Part shown: one piece after another, positions 1-6,000 of the stretch
Numbering within the stretch: position 1 is the first letter of the stretch
How the letters are laid out: every line of letters starts with the position of its first letter
Source: an uncultured Treponema sp.
GTDB taxonomy: Bacteria > Spirochaetota > Spirochaetia > Treponematales > Treponemataceae
Direction: 5' to 3'
DNA: 8,172 nt
Assembly (NCBI GenBank): GCA_905236315.1
Contig: CAJOPO010000159.1
Location: 1-8,172 of the forward strand
Made by a program: the position numbers and the translations under genes
Notes under the pieces: model-generated
The model's database searches: none
What the model saw: the letters and a program-made list of their open reading frames with translations, nothing else
What the model was told of the DNA's origin: nothing

Positions 1-2
1 AA

Positions 3-539
3 ACTATTATAAAGATAGAAGATATAGCCTCTAGGGAAGAAATAGAAAAAGCTATACGGAGCCGTCAAATAGAAGGAAAACATGTTATTCCTGTTCCCGC
101 TATAGAAGTAAAAAAAAGTTATCCTCAAATATTTTACAAGGGGATTCAAGAACTCATTTCTAAGGGTAAGCGTACTATCTTAAAAAAAGATGCCACAATG
201 ACAGAAAAATCTATAGTAACGCCAGAATTTAGCAAGAAAGGCAGACTAGAGATTTCTGAAGCCGCTATAACGCAGATGGCTATGCATTGCGTAAATGAGT
301 TTGACCCAGATATACGTGTAAAAAAATTAACAATAAAGACAGATAATCATGGCTATAAGTTGATAATCACTATAGATGTTCCATTTGGAAAGCAATTAAC
401 AGGGCATATACATAATTTGCAGCAGTATATAATAGAAAACATTGAACGATTTACAGGGCTTCTTATAGAGGAAGTAAGTATAATAATAGATAAACTTACA
501 GGTGTTGATTCAAGTTCTTCAGGAAGTAAAAAAATATAA
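3..539 (+). CDS. Asp23/AmaP-like C-terminal domain protein, 5' end cut off by window edge
   Basis: The reading frame is open from the left edge (frame 3) to the TAA at 537-539, giving 178 visible codons; the true start lies outside the window. An ATG at 198 is in this frame, but the preceding 65 codons look coding (for example IEDIASREEIEKAIRSRQIE and GKHVIPVPAIEVKKSYP) and no good Shine-Dalgarno precedes 198, so I treat it as an internal Met. The last ~95 residues, from GRLEISEAAITQMA through VKKLTIKT, VPFGKQL and IENIERFTGLLIEEVSIIID, follow the Asp23/Gls24 and AmaP layout: a helix starting EISEAAI, beta strands, then a helix with a T-G-L-x-(I/V)-x-x-V ending. Family members in Firmicutes are envelope-stress or membrane-anchored proteins; the role in spirochaetes is not established. 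The N-terminal part is not recognised. The extreme C-terminus is a Ser/Gly/Lys tail. Confidence 0.72.
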   Translation, partial: TIIKIEDIASREEIEKAIRSRQIEGKHVIPVPAIEVKKSYPQIFYKGIQELISKGKRTILKKDATMTEKSIVTPEFSKKGRLEISEAAITQMAMHCVNEFDPDIRVKKLTIKTDNHGYKLIITIDVPFGKQLTGHIHNLQQYIIENIERFTGLLIEEVSIIIDKLTGVDSSSSGSKKI

Positions 540-547
540 TTATATTA

Positions 548-592
548 GGGAACTTCGAAAAACTTTCTGAAAGGGAGTTTTTCGAGGTTCCC
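548..592 (-). repeat. 45-nt dispersed palindromic element, copy 1
   Basis: Arms 548-564 and 576-592 pair over 17 bp, with one G-U wobble (554/587), around an 11-nt loop (565-575). Its reverse complement matches 8069-8113 at 42 of 45 positions, loop included. It begins 8 nt after the stop of the left-edge gene and could end transcription, but only a weak T-rich stretch follows it, so it is called as a repeat first and a possible bidirectional terminator second. Confidence 0.85.
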
Positions 593-634
593 TTGATTAT
601 ATTATGCTTGTTAGGTCCTCACTATTTTCTATCG

Positions 635-669
635 TCTAAATTCTAAGTTCTAATCTCTAACTACTAACG
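635..669. repeat. Degenerate 7-bp tandem repeat, TCTAANN x5
   Basis: TCTAA starts at 635, 642, 649 and 656, exactly 7 bp apart, followed by ACTAA at 663. The two bases after each core vary (AT, GT, TC, CT, CG). It lies in the non-coding gap between convergent genes. No function is evident. Confidence 0.75.
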
Positions 670-684
670 TACACACATCGTAGG

Positions 685-753
685 CACTGACGTGTAGTAA
701 ACACACACACTGACGTGTATAGGGGGCAGGCACTGACGTGTATTAGGGGGAAG
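685..753. repeat. Three 23-bp direct repeats with core CACTGACGTGTA
   Basis: The identical 12-mer CACTGACGTGTA occurs at 685-696, 708-719 and 731-742, so starts are exactly 23 bp apart. The 11-bp remainders differ, but units 2 and 3 share an AGGGGG run and units 1 and 3 share a preceding AGG. The core contains the self-complementary tetramer ACGT. It could be a decayed tandem duplication or iterated protein-binding sites; it is too short and too few to call CRISPR. Confidence 0.8.
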
Positions 754-763
754 CCTTCCCCCT
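745..763 (-). terminator. GC-rich hairpin just after the pcnB stop (possible terminator)
   Basis: AGGGGGAAG (745-753) and CTTCCCCCT (755-763) are perfect reverse complements around one base. The folded form would have about 8 bp and a 3-nt loop. It begins 2 nt beyond the minus-strand stop codon at 765-767. No T-run follows on the minus strand, so intrinsic termination is doubtful. Its left part overlaps the third 23-bp repeat. Confidence 0.35.
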
Positions 764-764
764 T

Positions 765-1871
765 TCATTCCTCATAAGGTAAAATAAGATGAGTCTTTGT
801 TTGTGGCATATGAACTTTTACTCCATAACTATTAAGCATAGCACGCACTGCATATTCTAATTCTGTACGCTGTGGATTCATTGGTAGTATAAAATTACGA
901 CATCTTGCCCATGTACGCTTATATAGTTCAGCAGAACTAGTTCCTATTTTTATTTCTTCTTTCCAATCAGTAAGACCTGCAACAAAATCTCTCAAGATAA
1001 AACAAAGTTTTTCCCCTAGCCTTCCACCGTCTTGGGCATTAGCATTATAGGCATTAAGTTCTTGCAAACTAGCCATGTAAGACTTAAAAAAAACTTTATC
1101 TTCTAACATAAGACTTGTAGCGGCAGGTTGTAAATATGCATATAAATCTGTATCTATAGCACTTTCTATAATGCCACTAGCATTATTGTTATTTATTATT
1201 TTTAACAATTCTTCAGTTAATCTAGAGGGAGATACTGCACTTAAAAGATTAGAACTTTTTCGTATTTTATTTTTTAATGACCAAGGTAAACGGCAACCTG
1301 TAGTTGCACCATACTTTACTGCACGTAGCATACGCACTGGGTCATCTACAAAAATATTTTCGATAGGAATAACAGGACGAATTATTTTTTTACGAATATC
1401 TTTTACCCCACCCACATAATCAATAACTTGCTCTTTTATGGGGTCATAATATAGGGCGTTTAGTGTAAAATCTCTGCGCTGAACATCTTCGTCCATAGTG
1501 CCAAAGGCATTACCAACAGAGCCATCCACTATAGAACGAAAAGTGCTTACTTCAAATATCTTTTGCCCAAAAAAAACATGAACTAGGCGAAATCTGCGAC
1601 CTATAATACGAGAGTTCCTAAAAATCTTCTTTATTCTGCTAGGAGTAGCATCTGTAACTATATCAAAATCTTTAGGAACTCTTCCTACTATCAAATCTCT
1701 AACAGCACCACCAACTATATAAGAAGAAAATCCAGTTTCCCTAAGCCTATTTATAATATATATAGCATCAGAATCTATAGCCTTTGAATCTATATTATGT
1801 TCATTTTTTGTATATACAACAGCTTTTTGGACAGGTTTTCCTTTACTGTCCGTTGAATATCTAATAAGCAC
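765..1871 (-). CDS. pcnB: Poly(A) polymerase / CCA-adding enzyme family (class II nucleotidyltransferase), probable PcnB
   Basis: 368 residues. The head domain has the class II nucleotidyltransferase signature: GGAVRD at 54-59, the metal-binding pair in KDFDIVTDATP (Asp68, Asp70), RRDFTLNAL at 132-140 for nucleotide binding, and DPVRMLRAVKY from 177. IIGRRFRLVHV (89-99) matches the motif reported to separate bacterial poly(A) polymerases from CCA transferases, so 3' polyadenylation of RNA is preferred; CCA addition to tRNA cannot be excluded. It is shorter than E. coli PAP I (about 465 aa), mainly at the C-terminus, and lacks a long basic tail. The start is GTG (1869-1871), with an in-frame TAA four codons upstream and no in-frame ATG near. 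A GAGGAAG sits about 26 nt away, too far for a normal Shine-Dalgarno. The hydrolase gene ends 34 nt upstream on the same strand, so cotranscription and perhaps translational coupling are likely. Confidence 0.85.
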   Translation of the reverse strand: MLIRYSTDSKGKPVQKAVVYTKNEHNIDSKAIDSDAIYIINRLRETGFSSYIVGGAVRDLIVGRVPKDFDIVTDATPSRIKKIFRNSRIIGRRFRLVHVFFGQKIFEVSTFRSIVDGSVGNAFGTMDEDVQRRDFTLNALYYDPIKEQVIDYVGGVKDIRKKIIRPVIPIENIFVDDPVRMLRAVKYGATTGCRLPWSLKNKIRKSSNLLSAVSPSRLTEELLKIINNNNASGIIESAIDTDLYAYLQPAATSLMLEDKVFFKSYMASLQELNAYNANAQDGGRLGEKLCFILRDFVAGLTDWKEEIKIGTSSAELYKRTWARCRNFILPMNPQRTELEYAVRAMLNSYGVKVHMPQTKTHLILPYEE

Positions 1872-1905
1872 AGTAATTTTATTTTAATATTCAACGGCTT
1901 CCTCG

Positions 1906-2841
1906 TCAATGGGATTTTAACCAAGCGATTACATCTTGTTCAACTTCTTCTTTATTTATTTCATTTAATAGTTCATGTCTAGCGTCTGTAAATAGCTTTA
2001 TAGAAACATCTTTCATTCCGTTAGAGCAATAAATATCATAAAGATTTTGAACAGTTTTTGAATAATCGCCTACAGGGTCTCCTGTTCCGTCAATAAAATG
2101 TACTGGTAAATCTAAAGGTATCATAGCAATATGTGGGCGGGTATGAATAAAAGAAAGACCTGCAAACATATCGCAGAAGAAACCTATAGTACAAACAAAG
2201 CCACAAAAGTCATCCGCAATGTAAGCGTCTACTTGTTTTTCATCTCTACTAAGCCAATCAAAAGGTGTTCTAGGGGACTGAATTTTAGCATTATATGCAC
2301 CAAATGCCATTTTATCCATTAAATGAGAAATATGACGTTTTCCTGTAAAAATGCGGATTACATTTCCTACAATTTTTGCAGCCTTTACCATAGCATTTCT
2401 AGGACCTGCAGTTCCACACAATATGCAACCATTAATCGAAGAACCATATTTTTCAATAAAGCACTGAGATATAAAGGAACCAAAACTATGTCCAAATAAA
2501 AATATTTTTTTATCAGGATATTTTTTGTGTAGCATTTCTACTTCTTCATGTATATCATCTACTACACGGAAAAAACCATCTTTATCTGCAAGATAGCCCA
2601 ATGCACCAGTTCCTTTTTCAGAAGCTAATTTTGCAGTTTCTCCATGACCTCGATGGTCTTCTGCATACAGAGCAAAGCCTTCTTCTGTTAATAATGAAGC
2701 AAATCTTTCATAACGAGTTGCATGTTCTGCCATACCATGACTAAGAACTACAACACCTTTAACTTCTCCTTCTGGTAGCCAGTTATGAAGAACTGTTATA
2801 TTTCCGTCGCTCATAGTCATTTTATCCATAGAATAAACCAT
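1906..2841 (-). CDS. Alpha/beta hydrolase, S33 / monoacylglycerol lipase (lysophospholipase) type
   Basis: 311 residues from the ATG at 2839-2841. This start is chosen over an in-frame ATG 10 codons upstream because AAGAGGG (2849-2855) lies 7 nt before it, while the upstream ATG has no ribosome binding site. Numbering from the chosen start, the features are: the oxyanion-hole motif HGMAEH (35-40), typical of monoglyceride lipases; DHRGHG (62-67); the nucleophile elbow GHSFGS with Ser119; the acid Asp255 in GTGDPVG; and the catalytic His289 in DARHELLNE. The triad is therefore intact. A cap region (about 160-230) is rich in Phe, Met and Ile, as expected for lipid substrates. There is no signal peptide, so it is probably cytoplasmic and cleaves monoacylglycerols or lysophospholipids; the exact substrate is not readable from sequence. 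It is the first gene of a likely two-gene unit with pcnB and is divergent from the methyltransferase gene. Confidence 0.87.
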   Translation of the reverse strand: MVYSMDKMTMSDGNITVLHNWLPEGEVKGVVVLSHGMAEHATRYERFASLLTEEGFALYAEDHRGHGETAKLASEKGTGALGYLADKDGFFRVVDDIHEEVEMLHKKYPDKKIFLFGHSFGSFISQCFIEKYGSSINGCILCGTAGPRNAMVKAAKIVGNVIRIFTGKRHISHLMDKMAFGAYNAKIQSPRTPFDWLSRDEKQVDAYIADDFCGFVCTIGFFCDMFAGLSFIHTRPHIAMIPLDLPVHFIDGTGDPVGDYSKTVQNLYDIYCSNGMKDVSIKLFTDARHELLNEINKEEVEQDVIAWLKSH

Positions 2842-2889
2842 AATAAAACCCTCTTTTATAAAAACATTCATTTTGCTATATTATGCTTA
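2842..2889. promoter_or_regulatory. Divergent spacer with putative promoter for the methyltransferase gene
   Basis: These 48 bp separate the two divergent starts. On the plus strand TATTAT (2879-2884) lies 5 nt before the ATG at 2890, so initiation would fall at or next to the A of the ATG and give a leaderless message; the -35 partner (TTATAA, 2856-2861, 17 bp away) is poor. On the minus strand a weak pair, TTGTAA (2897-2902) and TATAGC (2875-2880, 16-bp spacer), could serve the hydrolase. These are inferences from short matches in AT-rich DNA. Confidence 0.35.
2849..2855 (-). promoter_or_regulatory. Shine-Dalgarno of the alpha/beta hydrolase
   Basis: AAGAGGG on the minus strand, 7 nt from the ATG at 2841. 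It decides the start against the longer in-frame alternative at 2871. Confidence 0.7.
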
Positions 2890-4116
2890 ATGTCTTTTAC
2901 AAATATTATAACAGAAAAAATGGTGTTTGGGGGAGATTGTATAGCAAAAATTGATGGAAAAACTGTATTTATTTCCAATGCTATCCCTAATGAACATTTA
3001 AAAGTAGAAATAACAGAAGAAAATAAAGATTTCTCTAAGGCCAATATTATAGATATCTTAACCCCCTCGCCATATAGAGTGCTTCCTTTCTGCCCCTTAT
3101 ATGGTCGCTGCGGTGGTTGCAATATGCAGCATATTCAATACGCTCATCAACGGACTTTAAAAGCAGACATTCTTTATAATGCCTTTATTAGAGCGGGAAT
3201 AAAAGAAATTCCAGATATACAAATAATTTATGATTCAGAAAGGGAGTACAGAGCAAGGTTTCAATTTCACAATGGCGGTCTAATGCAAAAGAAGAGTTCT
3301 GACATAATTATGTTAGATAATTGTCCTTGTGCAACTCCAGAAATAAATAAATGGCTTAGTAATATACCATTTGATGAAAGGCCAAAGGGAAGAGTTCATG
3401 TATTTGCCTGCGACAAAATAACATCTATTCCAGAAGGATATGATAAAATAATAGTAGCGCAAGAATCTTCCCCCCTATCTAAAAATATAAAACATAAAAA
3501 CTCTCACAATAAAAAACACCCAAAACGTTATGAAGGTACCGTTAATATAGAAGAAAACATTTGTTCCATTAATTTATTAGGAAAAAATGTATCTTTTAGT
3601 GTACAAGGATTTTTTCAATCAAATATTAAAATGTTAGAAAAAACAATTCCTCTTATAACAGGAGGGCTTTCTGGGCAGCACGCACTAGATATGTATGCAG
3701 GCTGTGGTACTTTTTCTGTATTCTTAGCCCAATTATTTAAAAGTGTAACTCTTGTAGAACATAATAAAAGTGCCCTTGTTCAAGCAGAAATGAATCTACA
3801 AGGAACAAAGCACGAAAGTTACGGTCTTAGCGGGGCTGTATGGGTTAAATATCATGCTAAGTCTTGTATAGAAAATAATGGAGAATTTGATGTAGCAATT
3901 ATTGACCCACCAAGGAGCGGAATGGAAAAAGAAGTGAGTAAATGGCTTGCACTATCTAATATAAAAGAAATAAGAAGTCTATCTTGCGATATAGCAACCC
4001 ACTCACGCGATATAGCAGAACTGATAAAAGGTGGGTATAAACTAGAAAAGCTTTATTTGCTTGACTTTTATCCACAAACTAGCCACATAGAAAGTCTTGC
4101 TATACTAAAGAAATGA
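2890..4116 (+). CDS. TrmA/RlmC/RlmD-family RNA (uracil-5-)-methyltransferase, iron-sulfur type, RlmD-like
   Basis: 408 residues from the ATG at 2890. The frame is open further upstream, but that stretch is antisense to the hydrolase and lies outside the conserved TRAM domain, which begins close to this Met (EKMVFGGDCIAKIDGKTVFI). It makes 5-methyluridine in rRNA or tRNA using S-adenosylmethionine. Domains in order: TRAM (about 1-60); [4Fe-4S] ligands Cys68, Cys74 and Cys77 in C-x5-C-G-G-C-x2-Q-H, with Cys145 (NCPCATP) as the probable fourth; the SAM-binding loop DMYAGCG (267-273); DPPRSG starting at 339; the catalytic nucleophile Cys366 in SLSCDIATHSRD; and the C-terminal FYPQTSHIES with general base Glu401. 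All key residues are present. A Lys/His/Asn-rich stretch near residues 200-215 looks like a lineage-specific insert. The iron-sulfur motif favours RlmD/RlmC over TrmA, but the target uridine cannot be assigned. No Shine-Dalgarno is seen. Confidence 0.9.
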   Translation: MSFTNIITEKMVFGGDCIAKIDGKTVFISNAIPNEHLKVEITEENKDFSKANIIDILTPSPYRVLPFCPLYGRCGGCNMQHIQYAHQRTLKADILYNAFIRAGIKEIPDIQIIYDSEREYRARFQFHNGGLMQKKSSDIIMLDNCPCATPEINKWLSNIPFDERPKGRVHVFACDKITSIPEGYDKIIVAQESSPLSKNIKHKNSHNKKHPKRYEGTVNIEENICSINLLGKNVSFSVQGFFQSNIKMLEKTIPLITGGLSGQHALDMYAGCGTFSVFLAQLFKSVTLVEHNKSALVQAEMNLQGTKHESYGLSGAVWVKYHAKSCIENNGEFDVAIIDPPRSGMEKEVSKWLALSNIKEIRSLSCDIATHSRDIAELIKGGYKLEKLYLLDFYPQTSHIESLAILKK

Positions 4117-4128
4117 CGATTAACACTT

Positions 4129-4134
4129 AAGGAG
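4129..4134 (+). promoter_or_regulatory. Shine-Dalgarno of the beta-propeller gene
   Basis: AAGGAG lies 10 nt before the ATG at 4145 and within the 28-nt gap after the methyltransferase stop, which supports cotranscription of the two genes. Confidence 0.75.
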
Positions 4135-4144
4135 TTAAGTAAAT

Positions 4145-5953
4145 ATGAAGCAGAATTTATTACAAAGATTTATTATCTGCACTTTTTGTACTCTTATGTT
4201 CATAAATTTTGCAGTTGCAGAAAAACAAAATGAATCTGAACAAACTCAAACACAAATTCAGACTGTAGACTTATCACTAACAACACCAAACTGGGCAACT
4301 GTTATGCTAGGAAATGCACTTTGCACTCCTATACGCAATAGTTTTGGCTATATCTGTGTGGATGACGGAAGAATAGTTAGTGCATTTACTCAAAATGGTA
4401 ATATTATATGGAAGAGAACCTTTTCATCTCGCCTTAAGCCCTATATTTCTGTAGGACCTGCTGATATGATTTACCTTATCTCAAGAGATGGGGATTTAAA
4501 TATGCTAAATCCAGGTGGCTTATTATTGTGGACAGCAAGAACAGGATTTTCTATAACAGAAGCCCCTGTATGCTCTAAAGATGGGCGTATTTATGTAAGG
4601 GGAAAAGACAATATAGCCTGCTATGGTACACGGGGGGTGTGCCGTTGGAAAATAACATTAAAAGACCAAGATACACAAATTAAGATTACAGAATTAAATG
4701 ATGGCTCTCTACTTGTTTTCTCTTCAAAATTATCTTCGGGGCGTTCCGTAGGTTACACAGTAAGCCAATATGGGCAAGTAAGTAAGGAAATTGTCTTTGC
4801 AGGTCATGTAACTCAAGCCATAAGCACTAAAGATGGTACACTACTTGCTTTTAGCGATGGCGGAGTTGGTTTATGCTCAGAAACATATGGAAAAATACAC
4901 TCCAACTGGGTTATTCGCACAGGAACACAAGGACTAAAATCTCCAACATATATAGTTACACAGGGTTTTGAAGAAGGAAAAGCAGCCCTTATTTCTGGAA
5001 CTCCTGCGCAGGTAATTCTTATAAATACAGAAACTGGAGAAAGTCTTTCTGATTATGCTAGTCAATATTCACCTGTAGGCTTATCTTACATAGGGAACAC
5101 TATTCAGGGATTTGTGCTTGCAGATAGGATGAAAGCTACATGCTATGATGTAGATGGTTCTGTTATATGGGATGTAAGGTTAAATGCAAATAAACCATGG
5201 GTCTATATGTTTCCTACAGATGGAGGCTATCTTATTTTATGTACTACAAACTGGATAATGGAAGGCTATAGAATAAAGCAAACATTAGCGACAGCAAATC
5301 GTTCATCGTATACAGCTCCAAAGTCTGGAATATATGAAATGCCCCCTCAAGAGCTTTCAAAAACCTCTTCTAGTGTAGTAGGACAAACTATCACTGCTCA
5401 ACTTGCAAAGCAAATGGAAACTTCTTTTACAAAGGGCAATTTTGGACAAAAAGAAGAGGAATGGCAAATTCTTTTGAGTCAAGAAATGCAATCTCTTACA
5501 AATGCATGGCTTATGGAAAATTCAAGGAATCAAATAACAGAAAAGCCATATTTTAGAACGCATTTAGAGTATGCAAAAACAATTCTTGATTTAGCAGCAA
5601 AAAGTGGAAGCATAAATTATCAAAAAAGTTTTATTACTCTTATGAAAAAAGTAGATGACCCTTCCTTATTAACATGGATAATTAATGATGTTGCTATAAT
5701 TGCCTATGACCCAGAAGGAACTATGTTAAGCACATTAGAAAGCGTTTCTAAAAAATCTATTGCACAAAATGATGAACGTGTTCTAAAAGCTATTTGTGAC
5801 GCAACATTAGAAATATGTAGATTTATGGGTCGTCCTGCTTTCTTTAAGCATGGGAATGAAATATTAAGTTCCTTAATGGGAAAACAATACCCCTCTGAAG
5901 CTAGGGAATACGCAAGAAAAACACTTGAAAAATTTATTGATATGGGATTATAA
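4145..5953 (+). CDS. Exported PQQ-like beta-propeller protein with helical C-terminal domain, conserved hypothetical
   Basis: 602 residues. The N-terminus (MKQNLLQRF then a hydrophobic run ending NFAVA) is a Sec signal peptide with likely cleavage after Ala25; there is no convincing lipobox, so a soluble periplasmic protein is expected. Residues about 50-390 contain repeated four-stranded blade patterns of the PQQ/quinoprotein-like kind: DDGRIVSAFTQNGNIIWKR, SRDGDLNMLNPGGLLLW, SKDGRIYVRGKDNIACYG, KDGTLLAFSDGG and CYDVDGSVIWDVRL. Blades end in a Trp after a Gly turn, but no quinone-binding residues can be assigned, so a scaffold or binding role is more likely than catalysis. Residues about 410-602 look all-helical, possibly HEAT-like (DPSLLTWIINDVAIIAYDPEG followed by similar helices). 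It starts 28 nt after the methyltransferase and is followed 47 nt later by the P83/100 gene, so a shared envelope role with P83/100 is inferred. Precise function unknown. Confidence 0.75.
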   Translation: MKQNLLQRFIICTFCTLMFINFAVAEKQNESEQTQTQIQTVDLSLTTPNWATVMLGNALCTPIRNSFGYICVDDGRIVSAFTQNGNIIWKRTFSSRLKPYISVGPADMIYLISRDGDLNMLNPGGLLLWTARTGFSITEAPVCSKDGRIYVRGKDNIACYGTRGVCRWKITLKDQDTQIKITELNDGSLLVFSSKLSSGRSVGYTVSQYGQVSKEIVFAGHVTQAISTKDGTLLAFSDGGVGLCSETYGKIHSNWVIRTGTQGLKSPTYIVTQGFEEGKAALISGTPAQVILINTETGESLSDYASQYSPVGLSYIGNTIQGFVLADRMKATCYDVDGSVIWDVRLNANKPWVYMFPTDGGYLILCTTNWIMEGYRIKQTLATANRSSYTAPKSGIYEMPPQELSKTSSSVVGQTITAQLAKQMETSFTKGNFGQKEEEWQILLSQEMQSLTNAWLMENSRNQITEKPYFRTHLEYAKTILDLAAKSGSINYQKSFITLMKKVDDPSLLTWIINDVAIIAYDPEGTMLSTLESVSKKSIAQNDERVLKAICDATLEICRFMGRPAFFKHGNEILSSLMGKQYPSEAREYARKTLEKFIDMGL

Positions 5954-5965
5954 ATATTATATACT
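5937..5965 (+). promoter_or_regulatory. Putative sigma-70-type promoter for the P83/100 gene
   Basis: TTGATA (5937-5942, 5/6 to TTGACA) and TATACT (5960-5965, 5/6 to TATAAT) are separated by exactly 17 bp. The -35 box lies inside the last codons of the propeller gene. Initiation near 5972 would leave a leader of about 29 nt containing the GGAGG at 5991. This is the best promoter match noticed in the window. Confidence 0.65.
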
Positions 5966-5990
5966 GTAAAATATGTGCAATTAGAAAATT

Positions 5991-5995
5991 GGAGG
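5991..5995 (+). promoter_or_regulatory. Shine-Dalgarno of the P83/100 gene
   Basis: GGAGG lies 5 nt before the ATG at 6001. It selects this ATG over the in-frame TTG at 5989, which would place the ribosome binding site inside the coding region. Confidence 0.85.
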
Positions 5996-6000
5996 ATTTT

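Noticed and set aside
685..753. Could the 23-bp periodic repeats be a small CRISPR array?
   Set aside because: Only 12 bp is conserved with 11-bp intervals, far below CRISPR repeat and spacer sizes, and no cas gene is visible.
2842..2871. A 10-residue N-terminal extension of the hydrolase, starting at 2871.
   Set aside because: No Shine-Dalgarno precedes 2871, whereas AAGAGGG is well placed for the ATG at 2841.
2785..2889. A longer N-terminus for the methyltransferase, starting at 2785.
   Set aside because: The extra 35 residues overlap the start of the divergent hydrolase gene, show no family similarity and precede the TRAM domain.
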